Shown one piece after another: positions 14,089-23,678 of a stretch of 64,000 bases of DNA. Below the pieces are notes generated by a model. It did not search any database, was not told the DNA's origin, and saw nothing but the letters and a program-made list of their open reading frames with translations. This DNA comes from Planctomycetales bacterium ZRK34 (GTDB lineage: Bacteria; Planctomycetota; Phycisphaerae; Phycisphaerales; Zrk34). The stretch lies in NCBI GenBank assembly GCA_014873095.1, contig CP050848.1:1054001-1118000 (forward strand), in the 5' to 3' direction. The position numbers were made by a program, and so were the translations under genes. How positions within the stretch are numbered: position 1 is the stretch's first letter; every line of letters begins with the position of its first letter.

Positions 14089-15477
14089 ATGCGACAATTC
14101 GCCCTGCTGCTGCTCGCCGCCCTGATGATCTCATGCACCGGCCTCCGTGCGGACGCGGCCGCCAAGCCCAACGTCGTGATCATCTTCGCCGACGACCTGG
14201 GCTACGGCGACCTGTCCTGCTTCGGTCATCCCACGATCCACACGCCGCACCTCGACCGGATGGCCGCCGAAGGTCAGCGCTGGACGCAGTTTTACGTGGC
14301 TGCGTGTGTGTGCACGCCGAGCCGCGCCGGGCTGATGACCGGGCGCTACCCGATCCGCAACGGCATGTGTTCCGACAAACGCCGCGTGTTGTTCCCCGAT
14401 TCCAAGGGTGGTCTGCCCGCCAGCGAAATCACCATCGCCGCCGCCCTGAAAAAAGCCGGTTACAACACCGGCATGGTCGGCAAGTGGCACCTCGGTCATC
14501 TCCCGCAGTTTCAACCCACCTCGCATGGGTTCGACACGTACTACGGCATCCCTTACTCCAACGACATGGACCGCGTCGAAGGCGATCGCAATCTCTGGAA
14601 AACCGACCCCACCGGCGACGGCTGGAAGGTTTTCAACGTGCCGATGATTCACGATGGCAAAGTCGTCGAGCAACCCGTCGATCAGCGCACGCTCACGCGT
14701 CGCTACACCGAGCACGCCGTCGACTACATCAAAAAGCACAAGGACGGCCCGTTCTTTTTGTATCTCGCGCATTCGATGCCGCACATTCCGCTGTTTACCA
14801 ATGACAAGTTTCACAACACCTCGCGGCGCGGGCTGTACGGCGATGTGATCGAAGAAATCGACTGGTCCGTCGGGCGGGTGCTCGACACGCTGCGCGAGTT
14901 GAACATCGCCGACAACACGATGGTCGTGTTCTGCTCCGACAACGGGCCGTGGAAGCTGTTCAACGAATTCGGCGGGTCGTCCGGCCTGCTGCGCGGTGAA
15001 AAGGGCGCGACCTTCGAAGGCGGCATGCGTGAGCCGACCATCTTCTGGTGGCCCGGCAAGATCAAACCCGGCGTCGTCGCTGACCTCGGCTCCACGCTCG
15101 ACCTGCTGCCGACGGCCTGCGCCCTGGCCGGCATCGAGGCGCCCGCCGATCGCAAGCTCGATGGATATGACATTTCCCCGACGCTGCTGCACGGCAAAGC
15201 CAGCCCGCGCGACACGATGTTCTACTACTACGGCCAGTCCGTCTGGGCTGTCCGCAAAGGTCGCTACAAGGCGCACTTTGTCACCAAGGAACCCGCCTAC
15301 GGCCGCAGTCCGAAAGTGCCGCACGATCCCCCGCTGCTGTTTGACTTGGAAACCGACCCCAGCGAGCAGTACGACATCGCCAAGGACCACCCCGATGTCA
15401 TCGCCGACCTCAAGGCCCTCGTCCAGCAGCACACCGAGTCGGTCAAACCCGTGGTCGACCAGTTAAGTCTGCGTTAA
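14089..15477 (+). CDS. secreted arylsulfatase-type sulfatase (S1 family)
   Basis: A 462-residue sulfatase with a signal peptide (LLLLAALMISCTGLRADAA). The metal-binding start NVVIIFADDLGYGDLSCFG and the formylglycine motif CTPSR (Cys75-Arg79, within CTPSRAGLMTGRYP) are intact, as are GKWHLGH and FCSDNGP. Such enzymes desulfate marine sulfated glycans after the Cys is converted to formylglycine by a maturation enzyme, which is not evident in this window. Planctomycetes usually encode many such sulfatases. Substrate cannot be told from sequence. Confidence 0.93.
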   Translation: MRQFALLLLAALMISCTGLRADAAAKPNVVIIFADDLGYGDLSCFGHPTIHTPHLDRMAAEGQRWTQFYVAACVCTPSRAGLMTGRYPIRNGMCSDKRRVLFPDSKGGLPASEITIAAALKKAGYNTGMVGKWHLGHLPQFQPTSHGFDTYYGIPYSNDMDRVEGDRNLWKTDPTGDGWKVFNVPMIHDGKVVEQPVDQRTLTRRYTEHAVDYIKKHKDGPFFLYLAHSMPHIPLFTNDKFHNTSRRGLYGDVIEEIDWSVGRVLDTLRELNIADNTMVVFCSDNGPWKLFNEFGGSSGLLRGEKGATFEGGMREPTIFWWPGKIKPGVVADLGSTLDLLPTACALAGIEAPADRKLDGYDISPTLLHGKASPRDTMFYYYGQSVWAVRKGRYKAHFVTKEPAYGRSPKVPHDPPLLFDLETDPSEQYDIAKDHPDVIADLKALVQQHTESVKPVVDQLSLR

Positions 15478-15537
15478 CGGCCGGCGACGGATCGATCCCC
15501 GCTTGGCGAATCACCTTCAGCGTGTATATTGTGCGGC

Positions 15538-17328
15538 ATGAATCGCACACGTTTATTGCCGTTGTTTCTCGCGTTTTTCCTGATGCTGGGGGCGATGCCC
15601 GCGCTGGCGCAGACCCCGACGCTCGACGCCGCCAAGGAAGCGCAAAGCGCCGAGCCAAATACCGACAACAGCGAAACCGAAGTCCCCAAGCATCTGGCCA
15701 GCCCGCGCGACACGCTCTCGACTTTTCTGGAGTCGATGAACCGCGTCGAGACCGATCGCACGGATGAAGCCGCCTGGGAGCGCATTTACTCCACGCTTGA
15801 GATACCCAAGTCCGCCGGCTCGGCCCGCAAGGAAGTCGCCTGGCAGTTGCTCGGCGTCTTCAACAGCCTCGGCAAGATCGATCCGCAGACGATGACGCCC
15901 GGCGTCGACGAGATCAAAACCGACAAGCTCAAAAACTTCGAGTTCTTCCCGGATAACCCCCGCCCCGCGGCGCAGAAGATCATCAAGCCCGCCCTGTCAC
16001 AACTCGGCGAAGCGCCGTCCAGCGTGATCATTCACCGCGTCGATTCCGGGGCGTGGAAATTCGCCGGTGAAAGTCTCGATCAGATTCCGCAGCTTTACGG
16101 TTGGATCTCCGAGCGCGGCGTGCGGTATGGACTCGACATCCGCCAGCGGTCGGCCTCGGCGTGGATTCGCAGCATGGTGCCCGGCTCGCTGAAAGGCCGA
16201 TTCGTGCTCGGCATGGAAGCGTGGCAGTGGCTCGGGTTGCTGGGGCTGGCATTCATCTGCGTGTGCATCGACCTGACGGCTCGCGTGCTGATCAGCCCCG
16301 TCGCCAAGCGGCTGGTCAATCGTTACCTGGGCGCACCCGACGACGACCTGCTGAAAACCACCGTCCGCCCGATGGGCTTCGGCCTCGGGGCGGCGGCGTT
16401 TTTACTGCTGGTGAATCTGCTGGGCTTAAGCGGCATGGCGCTGACGGTGCTGGTCGTGGCGGCGCGCGTCGTGCTCGTGGTGTGCATCACATGGGCCGCG
16501 TGGATGATGACCGACCTGCTGGCGGCCGCCTTCATGCGACGCGCCAGCAAGACCGACTCCACCTTCGACGACATGATCATCCCCCTGCTGCGCAAGACGG
16601 TGAAGCTGTTCATCGTCGCCATCGGGTTGATATACGTCGCCGACTCGTTCGACATCGAACTGCTGCCGCTGCTGGGCTCGCTCGGCCTGGCCGGCTTGGC
16701 GATCTCCTTCGCCGCGCAGGACATGGTCAAAAACCTCTTCGGCGGGCTGTCGATTTTCATGGATCGGCCGTTCAAGGTCGGCGAGCGCATCGTCTACAAG
16801 GGCTACGACGGCGTCATCGAAGAGATCGGCTTCCGCATCACCCGCATGCGCACGCTGACAGGCCACCTGGTGACCATCCCCAACGGCGGCATCACCAACG
16901 ACCCGATCGAAAACATCGGCCGCCGCCCATACATCCGCCGCACCATCAACGTCACCATCACCTACGACACGCCCGCCGAGAAAATTCAGCAGGCCGTGCA
17001 GATCATCAAAGACATTCTCGAAGAGCCCGGCATCGCCGAGCCGATTCACGGCCGCATCGGCGCCGATGAATTCCCGCCGCGTGTGTACTTCAACGACTAC
17101 AACGCCGCGAGCCTGAACATCTTCGTGATCTACTGGCACTTTCCCCCGGCCTACTGGGAATACATGGAGCACGGCGAAAAGTTCAATCAGCGGTTGTTCG
17201 AAGAATACGCCAAAGCCGAGATCGAATTCGCCTTCCCGACGCAGACCCTCTACCTCGCCGGCGACCCGAATCGCCCGCTGTCGGTGGGCCTTGAAAATCT
17301 CAACCCCACCGAGGGTTCCGGCGGATAA
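15538..17328 (+). CDS. MscS-family mechanosensitive channel with large N-terminal periplasmic region
   Basis: A 596-residue protein. A signal peptide (LLPLFLAFFLMLGAMPALAQ) leads to about 200 periplasmic residues, then four to five membrane segments. The MscS pore and upper-beta core follow: GLAISFAAQDMVKNLFGGLSIFMDRPFKVGE, GVIEEIGFRITRMRTLTGHLVTIPNG, and a C-terminal alpha/beta domain ending near FPTQTLYLAGD. MscS channels open when membrane tension rises on hypo-osmotic shock. That fits with the neighbouring ectoine genes, which work in the opposite direction. It converges on ehuA with only nine bases between stops and no visible terminator. Confidence 0.92.
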   Translation: MNRTRLLPLFLAFFLMLGAMPALAQTPTLDAAKEAQSAEPNTDNSETEVPKHLASPRDTLSTFLESMNRVETDRTDEAAWERIYSTLEIPKSAGSARKEVAWQLLGVFNSLGKIDPQTMTPGVDEIKTDKLKNFEFFPDNPRPAAQKIIKPALSQLGEAPSSVIIHRVDSGAWKFAGESLDQIPQLYGWISERGVRYGLDIRQRSASAWIRSMVPGSLKGRFVLGMEAWQWLGLLGLAFICVCIDLTARVLISPVAKRLVNRYLGAPDDDLLKTTVRPMGFGLGAAAFLLLVNLLGLSGMALTVLVVAARVVLVVCITWAAWMMTDLLAAAFMRRASKTDSTFDDMIIPLLRKTVKLFIVAIGLIYVADSFDIELLPLLGSLGLAGLAISFAAQDMVKNLFGGLSIFMDRPFKVGERIVYKGYDGVIEEIGFRITRMRTLTGHLVTIPNGGITNDPIENIGRRPYIRRTINVTITYDTPAEKIQQAVQIIKDILEEPGIAEPIHGRIGADEFPPRVYFNDYNAASLNIFVIYWHFPPAYWEYMEHGEKFNQRLFEEYAKAEIEFAFPTQTLYLAGDPNRPLSVGLENLNPTEGSGG

Positions 17329-17337
17329 ACCCTGCGA

Positions 17338-18141
17338 TCAATCATCCGCCGGCGACAGCACCGCGTTGAGAAACTCACGGGTGCCCTGCTGGCGCGGGTG
17401 ATGAAAGATCACGGCCGGCTCATCGTCTTCGACAATCTTGCCGCTGTCGATGAATATCACCCGATCGGCGATCTGCTCGGCGAAATGCATCTGGTGTGTG
17501 ACCAGCAGCATCGTCATGCTGACCTCATCGGCCAACTCGCGTAAAAACTGCAACGCCTCGCCGACCAGTTCAGGGTCCAGCGCGCTGGTCACCTCGTCAA
17601 ACAACATGATCTGCGGTTGCATCGCCATGGCGCGAGCGATCGCCACGCGCTGCTTCTGACCGCCGGACAGTTCCTGCGGCCAGGCGTCGGCTTTGTCGCT
17701 GAGCCCCACGCGATCCAACAACTCGCGCGCCCGCGCCTCGGCCTCGCGCCGACTGAGCCCGAGCACCAGGCGCGGCGCTTCGGCAACATTGCGAAGCACC
17801 CGCATGTGCGGAAACAGGTTGAAATGCTGAAACACCATGCCGACCTTGCCGCGCACGCGCCGTGTATGGGCAAGGCTGGCGGGAACGAGCTGGCCGTTTT
17901 GCTGCTGATGCCAGAGATATTCTCCGTCGATGCAGATCGTGCCGGCCTCGGGTTTTTCCAGCGTCATGAGCAGTCGCAGCAGCGTGGATTTACCCGACCC
18001 GCTGCGGCCGATGATCGCCACATGATTGCCTATCTCGATGTCCAGGTTCAGGCCGTCCAACACGACGACGTCGCCGAATCGCTTTTGCAGATTGCGTATC
18101 TGGACCAGCGGCTGTTGGGTTGCGGAGTCGTTCGTATTCAT
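17338..18141 (-). CDS. ehuA: ectoine/hydroxyectoine ABC transporter, ATP-binding protein
   Basis: A 267-residue ABC ATPase of the polar amino-acid/opine uptake type. Walker A GRSGSGKST, signature LSGGQKQR, Walker B IMLFDEVTSALDP and the switch His in VTHQMHFA are intact. It couples ATP hydrolysis to import through EhuC/EhuD. It is the last gene of the ectoine operon; its ATG overlaps the ehuD stop (ATGA), implying translational coupling. The specificity call rests on operon context with ectABCD and on the ehuBCDA gene order. Confidence 0.88.
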   Translation of the reverse strand: MNTNDSATQQPLVQIRNLQKRFGDVVVLDGLNLDIEIGNHVAIIGRSGSGKSTLLRLLMTLEKPEAGTICIDGEYLWHQQQNGQLVPASLAHTRRVRGKVGMVFQHFNLFPHMRVLRNVAEAPRLVLGLSRREAEARARELLDRVGLSDKADAWPQELSGGQKQRVAIARAMAMQPQIMLFDEVTSALDPELVGEALQFLRELADEVSMTMLLVTHQMHFAEQIADRVIFIDSGKIVEDDEPAVIFHHPRQQGTREFLNAVLSPADD

Positions 18142-18800
18142 GTTTCACGCACCACGAGTTGCCTTTCGGCGCGGTGGATCAGCCCCGCCGCCAGCAGGCT
18201 CAGTATGAGAAAGAGGACGCCGGCCAGCGTGTACGCTTCGACGGTTGAAAACACACGCGAGCTGAAATTCGTCGCGCGCGTCAACATCTCCTGCACCGTG
18301 ATCGCATACAACAGCGGCGTGTCCTTGAACATCGCCACCAGGTAATTGCCCATCGCCGGAACGATCGGCGGCACGGCCTGCGGGATGATCACCCGCGTCC
18401 AGGTCTGTTGCCGATTCAGATTCAACGCCCGCGCCGCTTCCCATTGGCCGCGCGGCACGTTGTCGATCCCGGCGCGATACACCTCGCTGGTGTAAGCGCT
18501 GTAGTGAATGCCCAGCACGAGAATGCCCGTCACCAGCGGCGTGTTCCAACCGAAGTCCGGAATCAAGTAGTACACGAAAAACAACTGAATTAACAACGGC
18601 GTGCAGCGCACGAATTCGATCGCCGCACCGACCGGCCAACTCACCAGGCGAAACCGCGCCCGGCGGGCCATGGTCACCATCAAACCCAGCGCCAAGGCCA
18701 GCGTCATACCGCCGGCCGTCGCCAGGAGCGTGACCCACAAGCCGCGTATCAGGTGCGGCAGAACTTCCATCGCGATGGACCAGTCCCATTGCAGTTGCAT
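18138..18800 (-). CDS. ehuD: ectoine/hydroxyectoine ABC transporter permease EhuD
   Basis: A 220-residue inner-membrane permease of the HisM/GlnP type with about five membrane segments. The permease EAA loop that docks onto the ATPase reads GQWEAARALNLNRQQTWTRVIIPQA. CTPLLIQLFFVYY is typical for amino-acid permeases. The start at 18800 is set by its overlap with the ehuC stop (TAATG); the open frame continues far upstream but only as a shadow of ehuC. It works as a heterodimer with EhuC. Confidence 0.88.
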   Translation of the reverse strand: MQLQWDWSIAMEVLPHLIRGLWVTLLATAGGMTLALALGLMVTMARRARFRLVSWPVGAAIEFVRCTPLLIQLFFVYYLIPDFGWNTPLVTGILVLGIHYSAYTSEVYRAGIDNVPRGQWEAARALNLNRQQTWTRVIIPQAVPPIVPAMGNYLVAMFKDTPLLYAITVQEMLTRATNFSSRVFSTVEAYTLAGVLFLILSLLAAGLIHRAERQLVVRET

Positions 18801-19459
18801 TACCTGGCTCCCCCTTGCATCCCCCGCCCCATCACGCGCTCCAGCCCGCGTGATGCCGCCATGATGCACAGCGCCAGCACGAAATACATCGCCAGCGCCA
18901 GGGTGAATATCTGCACCGTGCGCTGGGTGTCGTTCTGAAGTATTCGGCCCTGGAAAGTCAGATCGTGCAGCCCGATGAAAAACACCAGCGCGGTGTTCTT
19001 CATCAGTTCGATGTTCAAACTCCCCATCGGCGGCAGCGCACGCAAAGTCGCCTGCGGGCCGATCACACGGATCATCCGCTGCATGGGCGTCATGTTCAGC
19101 GCGATCGCCGCTTCGGTCTGACCGCTGGGTACCGCGGCGATCGCGCCGCGCACGAGTTCCGCCGCATAAGCGCCGAAGTTCAGACCCAGCGCCAGGATGC
19201 CCGCCGCCAGGGCCGGCAGTCGCAGACCAATCGCGGGCATCACGTAGTAAAACCAGAACAGCAACACCAGCGCGGGCACGCCGCGAAAACCGAGGATGTA
19301 CCCCTTGGCGGGCCATCGCAGCCAGCGGTGTCGTGAACTGCGCATCGAGCCGACGACGACGCCGCACACGAGCACGAACACCGCAGCCCCGAGATACACC
19401 TGAACGGTGACCCACAGGCCTTGCAGCAGCGTCGGCATCAGATCAAGCGGCTGCGGCAT
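18800..19459 (-). CDS. ehuC: ectoine/hydroxyectoine ABC transporter permease EhuC
   Basis: A 219-residue permease homologous to EhuD, with FRGVPALVLLFWFYYVMPA and an EAA-type loop GQTEAAIALNMTPMQRMIRVIGPQA. It follows the binding-protein gene by three bases and shares one base with the next permease, so the four transport genes form one translational unit. It is assigned to ectoine uptake by position beside ectABCD. Confidence 0.88.
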   Translation of the reverse strand: MPQPLDLMPTLLQGLWVTVQVYLGAAVFVLVCGVVVGSMRSSRHRWLRWPAKGYILGFRGVPALVLLFWFYYVMPAIGLRLPALAAGILALGLNFGAYAAELVRGAIAAVPSGQTEAAIALNMTPMQRMIRVIGPQATLRALPPMGSLNIELMKNTALVFFIGLHDLTFQGRILQNDTQRTVQIFTLALAMYFVLALCIMAASRGLERVMGRGMQGGAR

Positions 19460-19462
19460 ACG

Positions 19463-20332
19463 TTACGGTTCAATCAGTTCTTCGGCGGTGACGTCGCCCG
19501 GCAGGTACTCCCGGGTGAACCCGAACGGCTCGACGAGTTTGAGGTGCTCCGGCGTGGCGATGAACTCAGCCAGTTCATCATTGACCGCCTCGCGGAAGGC
19601 ATCGTCAGTCTGTCGAAAACCAAACGCGCCGTAGCTGCGCGATCGGCCCGCCTTGAGTTTGGGCTGGGTGAACGGCACAGCACGTTCGATCTGATCAGAC
19701 TCGATTTTTTTCAGCAGGTCCTCGATGGTCAGCGCGGTGCCGGCGAAGGCGTCGATGCGCCCGGCGCGAAGCCCGGCGACCGCGGTGGCATTGTCAGGGA
19801 ACACAACGACCCTCGATTCGGGCACGCCGACCTCGCCCGCAAAGGTCTGCTCCACGGTTCCGCCGACAACGCCGAGGCGGGCATCTTCCGACGCGGCGAC
19901 ATCTTCGTAGCTGTGCAGCTTTTTCGGATTGCCCTGCCGGACCATGAACGCTTCGCCGATGCTGTAGGTCGGATTGGAAAAGTTGATCTGCTTGCCTCTT
20001 TGAGGCGTGATGTACATGCCGGCGGCGATCATGTCAAAACGCCCCGCCTTCAGACCGGGAATGAGCTGACCGAAATCGGTGAGCGTGGTTTCGATGTCAT
20101 CAACGCCCAGACGTTTAAGGACCACGCGTGCGATCTCAGGCGCTTCCCCGGTGACGCGACCGGTGGCCGTATCACGGTAGCCGAAGGGCGCTTCGTTGGC
20201 GTAGGCGATGCGGACCGTGCCCGTGCGCTGGATGCGCTGGAGCGTGGACTCGCCGGGCTTGTTGTCACCGCCACCGCCGCAACCAGCCAGCAGCGACAAT
20301 CCCAGAACTATCCCGATCACACGATATTTCAT
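19463..20332 (-). CDS. ehuB: ectoine/hydroxyectoine ABC transporter substrate-binding lipoprotein
   Basis: A 289-residue periplasmic binding protein of family 3 (amino-acid type). The leader LGLSLLAGCGGGG has an LAGC lipobox, so it is membrane-anchored at Cys17. The family signatures GTVRIAYANEAPFGY, DFGQLIPGLKAGRFDMIAAGMYITPQR and VGGTVEQTF are present. It delivers ectoines to EhuCD, allowing uptake of external compatible solutes. It lies ten bases downstream of the MarC-like gene. Confidence 0.88.
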   Translation of the reverse strand: MKYRVIGIVLGLSLLAGCGGGGDNKPGESTLQRIQRTGTVRIAYANEAPFGYRDTATGRVTGEAPEIARVVLKRLGVDDIETTLTDFGQLIPGLKAGRFDMIAAGMYITPQRGKQINFSNPTYSIGEAFMVRQGNPKKLHSYEDVAASEDARLGVVGGTVEQTFAGEVGVPESRVVVFPDNATAVAGLRAGRIDAFAGTALTIEDLLKKIESDQIERAVPFTQPKLKAGRSRSYGAFGFRQTDDAFREAVNDELAEFIATPEHLKLVEPFGFTREYLPGDVTAEELIEP

Positions 20333-20342
20333 GGTGTTTTGC

Positions 20343-20957
20343 TCACAATGCAGGGGCCGGCAGCGCCATGTAGTCGCGGATGCCGCCGAGGATCATTTCA
20401 ATGCTGACCGCGCCGATCAGCAGCGCGTTGAATCGCATCGCCACGCCGAAGTATTTAACCAGCAGCATCTCGATGCGGCCGTGGACATTGTTGAAGATGG
20501 CCTGGTACCCGAGAACCATCAGCCCGTTGATCAGCAGCGCCGAAGCGATGATCAGCACCGTGGCCGGCGGCGTGTGCGTCTGCCCGATCCTCATCGAGAC
20601 CCACACCACGCCCGCGCCGACCATCACCGGCAACGCGATCTGCTGGGCGAGTTGGGTGATGTCGCCGTGGAAGAGCTTGATGCCTTCGGGTCCCTTCATC
20701 ACGTACGAATATGACAGCGTCAGATTCACCAGCCCGCCGAAGATGCGCATCGCCGGCAGTGACACCTGAAACAACGTGAACAGGATGAACTCACCGAGAA
20801 ATGCGCAGAGCAGACAGATCGTCAGCGTCAGCAACGATCCCTGCAGGAAGATCGCACCAAACTCGCGTGTGCTGACCTGGTTCATCAGATTCGACAGGTA
20901 AAGCATCTGCGCGAATGGGTTGATGATGACCAGCATCAGCAGACCGTCGTTGATCAT
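20343..20957 (-). CDS. MarC-family (UPF0056) integral membrane protein
   Basis: A 204-residue protein with about six membrane segments. Features match the MarC/UPF0056 family: an N-terminal INPFAQMLYLSNL (compare NP..xxLFL in MarC), FQVSLPAMRIFGGLVNLTLSYSYV, a central QIALPVMVGAGVV and a C-terminal IEMILGGI segment. The family function is unknown. It sits inside the ectoine operon, six bases after ectD and ten before ehuB, so it is almost certainly co-expressed and may serve osmoadaptation or solute release. That role is inference. Confidence 0.75.
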   Translation of the reverse strand: MINDGLLMLVIINPFAQMLYLSNLMNQVSTREFGAIFLQGSLLTLTICLLCAFLGEFILFTLFQVSLPAMRIFGGLVNLTLSYSYVMKGPEGIKLFHGDITQLAQQIALPVMVGAGVVWVSMRIGQTHTPPATVLIIASALLINGLMVLGYQAIFNNVHGRIEMLLVKYFGVAMRFNALLIGAVSIEMILGGIRDYMALPAPAL

Positions 20958-20963
20958 GCGGTG

Positions 20964-21884
20964 TTACTCCAGGGGCATGGTTAACGGGTTGGACCCGATC
21001 GGCTCGACGTGCCGCCGCGCGGCGATGTACTCCGGGCGCGGGGGCTGGCCGCTGTACGGATCGTCGAGCGGGTTCTGGATGCTGTTATACACGAAGAACA
21101 GATTGCTGCGCGGCAGCGGCGAGATATTCGACGCCGACCCATGCATGGTGTTGCACTCAAACAGGACGACGGTGCCGGCGGGACCGGTGGCGGGGATGAT
21201 GCCGCCTTCGTCGACCATGGCGGTGAGCGAGTCGTCGTCCGGCACGCCGATTTCCTGTTTTTTCAGCGAGTTTTTGAAATTATTTTTCGGGGTCGACCCG
21301 GCGCACGAGATGTATCGGCGATGCGACCCGGGCGCCAGCAGCAGCGGGCCGTTCCACGTTTGGTTCTGCGTCAGCAGGATCGAGCAACTGACCGTGCGCA
21401 TGCGCGGCAGGCCGTCTTCGACGTGCCATGTCTCAAAATCGCTGTGCCAGTAGAACCCCTGACCGCGGAAGCCGGGCTTGAAGTTCACGCGGGACTGGTG
21501 GATGTACACCTCGGAACCCAGAAGCTGTTGCGCCATGGGCGCGATGCGCGGATCGGCCGCGACACTGGCGAACATCTCACTGAGGCGATGCACGGCAAAC
21601 AGACTGCGCAGGTCGTTGGACTCGGGCTCGACGATCGCTTCGTCGCGCTGCTTCAGCGCGTCGTCGTGTCGAACCTTTTCAAGCTCCGCCAGGCAGGCAT
21701 CCAGCTGCGCCGGCGGAAGGAAATTCGGAAGAATCAGAAACCCGTCACGCTCGTAATCGGCGAGTTGCTGAGCACTCAGCGGGCCGTCGTCGACACCGCC
21801 ATAGAGAATCGGATCGCAGCGCTCGAGACGGCGCGGCTGCCCGCCGACGCGCGACGGGTAGACGTCTGTTTCGATAGCTTGCAT
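20964..21884 (-). CDS. ectD: ectoine hydroxylase
   Basis: A 306-residue Fe(II)/2-oxoglutarate dioxygenase that converts ectoine to 5-hydroxyectoine. The EctD block GFYWHSDFETWHVEDGLPRMR carries the iron ligands His147 and Asp149, and His248 (ECNTMHGS) completes the facial triad. QNQTWNGPLLLAPGSH and FVYNSIQNPL are EctD-specific. Length is typical. It lies 45 bases after ectC. Confidence 0.95.
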   Translation of the reverse strand: MQAIETDVYPSRVGGQPRRLERCDPILYGGVDDGPLSAQQLADYERDGFLILPNFLPPAQLDACLAELEKVRHDDALKQRDEAIVEPESNDLRSLFAVHRLSEMFASVAADPRIAPMAQQLLGSEVYIHQSRVNFKPGFRGQGFYWHSDFETWHVEDGLPRMRTVSCSILLTQNQTWNGPLLLAPGSHRRYISCAGSTPKNNFKNSLKKQEIGVPDDDSLTAMVDEGGIIPATGPAGTVVLFECNTMHGSASNISPLPRSNLFFVYNSIQNPLDDPYSGQPPRPEYIAARRHVEPIGSNPLTMPLE

Positions 21885-21929
21885 CGAATGTTGCCTCCAG
21901 GTCTTCTAGGCCTCCTTGGGCGCAAGGTA

Positions 21930-22370
21930 TTATTGAGTGGCTTGGGCGCCGGCTTCAGCGACGGCCTGCGCAGGCGCGTCGGGCTGATCGATCAGCAGCG
22001 GGTAGACGCCTTCTTCATCGTGGACCTCGCCGCCGGTCAGCGGCGGGTTGAACACGCAAATCATGCGGAACTGCGTTTTGGCCCGCAGCATGTGCTTTTC
22101 ATTGCCGTTCAGCGCGTACATCGTGCCGGGGCGGATCGGGTAGGTCGGCCCATCGGGCAGAACTTCCAACTCGCCTTCGCCCTCGATGCAGTAGACCGCT
22201 TCGAGGTGATTCTTGTACCAGATCAGCGTTTCGCTGCCGGCGAAGAGCGTGGTATCGTGAAACGAAAAGCCCATGCCGTCTTTGGCCAGCAGCATGCGCC
22301 GGCTGATGAACGTCGGCGCCTTGACGGCGGCATCGCTTTTATCGATTTCCTCGATCGTACGGACAATCAT
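21930..22370 (-). CDS. ectC: L-ectoine synthase
   Basis: A 146-residue cupin that cyclises N-gamma-acetyl-diaminobutyrate to ectoine, the last step of the pathway. It shows MIVRTIEEI, GFSFHDTTLFAGSETLIWYKNHLEAVYCIEGEGE, TYPIRPGTMYALNGNEKH and VFNPPLTG, all diagnostic, with the metal-binding Glu/Tyr/His positions present. It overlaps the end of ectB by four bases (ATGA). The C-terminal tail after PLLIDQPD is Ala/Gln-rich and somewhat longer than usual. Confidence 0.97.
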   Translation of the reverse strand: MIVRTIEEIDKSDAAVKAPTFISRRMLLAKDGMGFSFHDTTLFAGSETLIWYKNHLEAVYCIEGEGELEVLPDGPTYPIRPGTMYALNGNEKHMLRAKTQFRMICVFNPPLTGGEVHDEEGVYPLLIDQPDAPAQAVAEAGAQATQ

Positions 22371-23665
22371 CGGGTGGCTTCCTCAAGGTTGTGTTCGCGG
22401 AGAAACTTCGTATCAGACAGCACCACGTCGAAGCTCGCATCAATGATGTCGAGGGCTTCTTCGAGCAGGTTGTCTTCGATGGTCAGCGGCGGCAGCAGTT
22501 TGAGCACGTGGTCCTCGGCGCCGCTGGTTTCGACGATGAGGCCGCGCTTGTATGACTCGGCGCTGACCGCGTCGCAGAGGTCCGGCACGCTGCGGCAACT
22601 GATGCCCTGAATCATGCCGCGGCCGCGGACTTCCAGGTCGACTTCGCCGTATTGATTGGCGATACGCTCAAGGCGCTTACGCATGGTGCGCCCGCGGGTT
22701 TTGACCTGGCGGGTCAGATCGCTGTTGGCCCAGTAGGTGCGCAGGGCGGCGGTGGCGGAGACGAAGGCGAGGTTGTTGCCGCGGAAGGTGCCGTTGTGCT
22801 CGCCGGGTTTCCACTGGTCGAGTTCCGACTTCATCAGCACCAGCGAAAACGGCAGACCGTACCCGCTCAGCGATTTGCTCAGCGTGATGATGTCCGGCGT
22901 GATGCCCGCTTCCTCGAAGCTGAAGAAACACCCGGTCCGGCCGCAGCCGACCTGAATGTCGTCGACGATCAGCAGAATCTCGAACTCTTCGCAGAGCGAT
23001 TGAAGATCCTGCAGCCAGTTAAATGACGCGACGTTGACGCCGCCTTCGCCCTGGACGGTTTCGACGATGATCGCCGCCGGCAGATCCAGTCCGCTGGAAT
23101 TGTCTTCGATGAATTTGCGGAGATACCCGAGCGTGTCGGCTTCATCACCGAAGTACCCGGCATAGGGCATGAAGGTGGTGTTGTTCAGCGGGACGCCGGC
23201 GGCATCGCGGAAGTGGCTGTTGCCAGTGGCGGCGACGGACCCGAGGCTCACGCCGTGAAACCCGTTGGTGAAGCTGACGACATTGGTGCGGCCGGTGATC
23301 TTGCGCGCCAGTTTCAGCGCGGCTTCGACGGCGTTGGTTCCGGTCGGGCCGGTGAACTGCACTTTGTAGTCCATCTCGGTGGGGAACAGAATCCGTCGGT
23401 CGAATTCCTGGAGAAACTCGCGCTTCGCCGCGGTGTGCATGTCCAGCCCGTGCAGCAGGCCGTCGCTTTGCAGATAGTCCAACACAGCCTGCTTCAGCGC
23501 GGGGGGATTGTGTCCGTAGTTGAGCGTGCCTGCGCCGGCTAACAGGTCGATAAAACGATCGCCGTCTTCGTTGTAGAGTTCCGCCCCGCGGGCGGTGGTG
23601 AAGACCGTCGGGTACGAGCGGCAATAGCCGCGCACCTCTGACTCGAGGCGTTTGAAAATTTCCAT
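22367..23665 (-). CDS. ectB: diaminobutyrate-2-oxoglutarate aminotransferase
   Basis: A 432-residue class-III aminotransferase that makes L-2,4-diaminobutyrate from aspartate semialdehyde. The PLP lysine is Lys264 in TLSKSLSGYGLP; the Asp binding the pyridine nitrogen is in LLIVDDIQVGCGRTG. FTGPTGTNAVEAALKLAR and NGFHGVSLGS are typical EctB blocks. It starts 13 bases after ectA. No dedicated aspartokinase (ask_ect) gene accompanies the cluster. Confidence 0.96.
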   Translation of the reverse strand: MEIFKRLESEVRGYCRSYPTVFTTARGAELYNEDGDRFIDLLAGAGTLNYGHNPPALKQAVLDYLQSDGLLHGLDMHTAAKREFLQEFDRRILFPTEMDYKVQFTGPTGTNAVEAALKLARKITGRTNVVSFTNGFHGVSLGSVAATGNSHFRDAAGVPLNNTTFMPYAGYFGDEADTLGYLRKFIEDNSSGLDLPAAIIVETVQGEGGVNVASFNWLQDLQSLCEEFEILLIVDDIQVGCGRTGCFFSFEEAGITPDIITLSKSLSGYGLPFSLVLMKSELDQWKPGEHNGTFRGNNLAFVSATAALRTYWANSDLTRQVKTRGRTMRKRLERIANQYGEVDLEVRGRGMIQGISCRSVPDLCDAVSAESYKRGLIVETSGAEDHVLKLLPPLTIEDNLLEEALDIIDASFDVVLSDTKFLREHNLEEATR

Positions 23666-23678
23666 GATGACTGCTCCC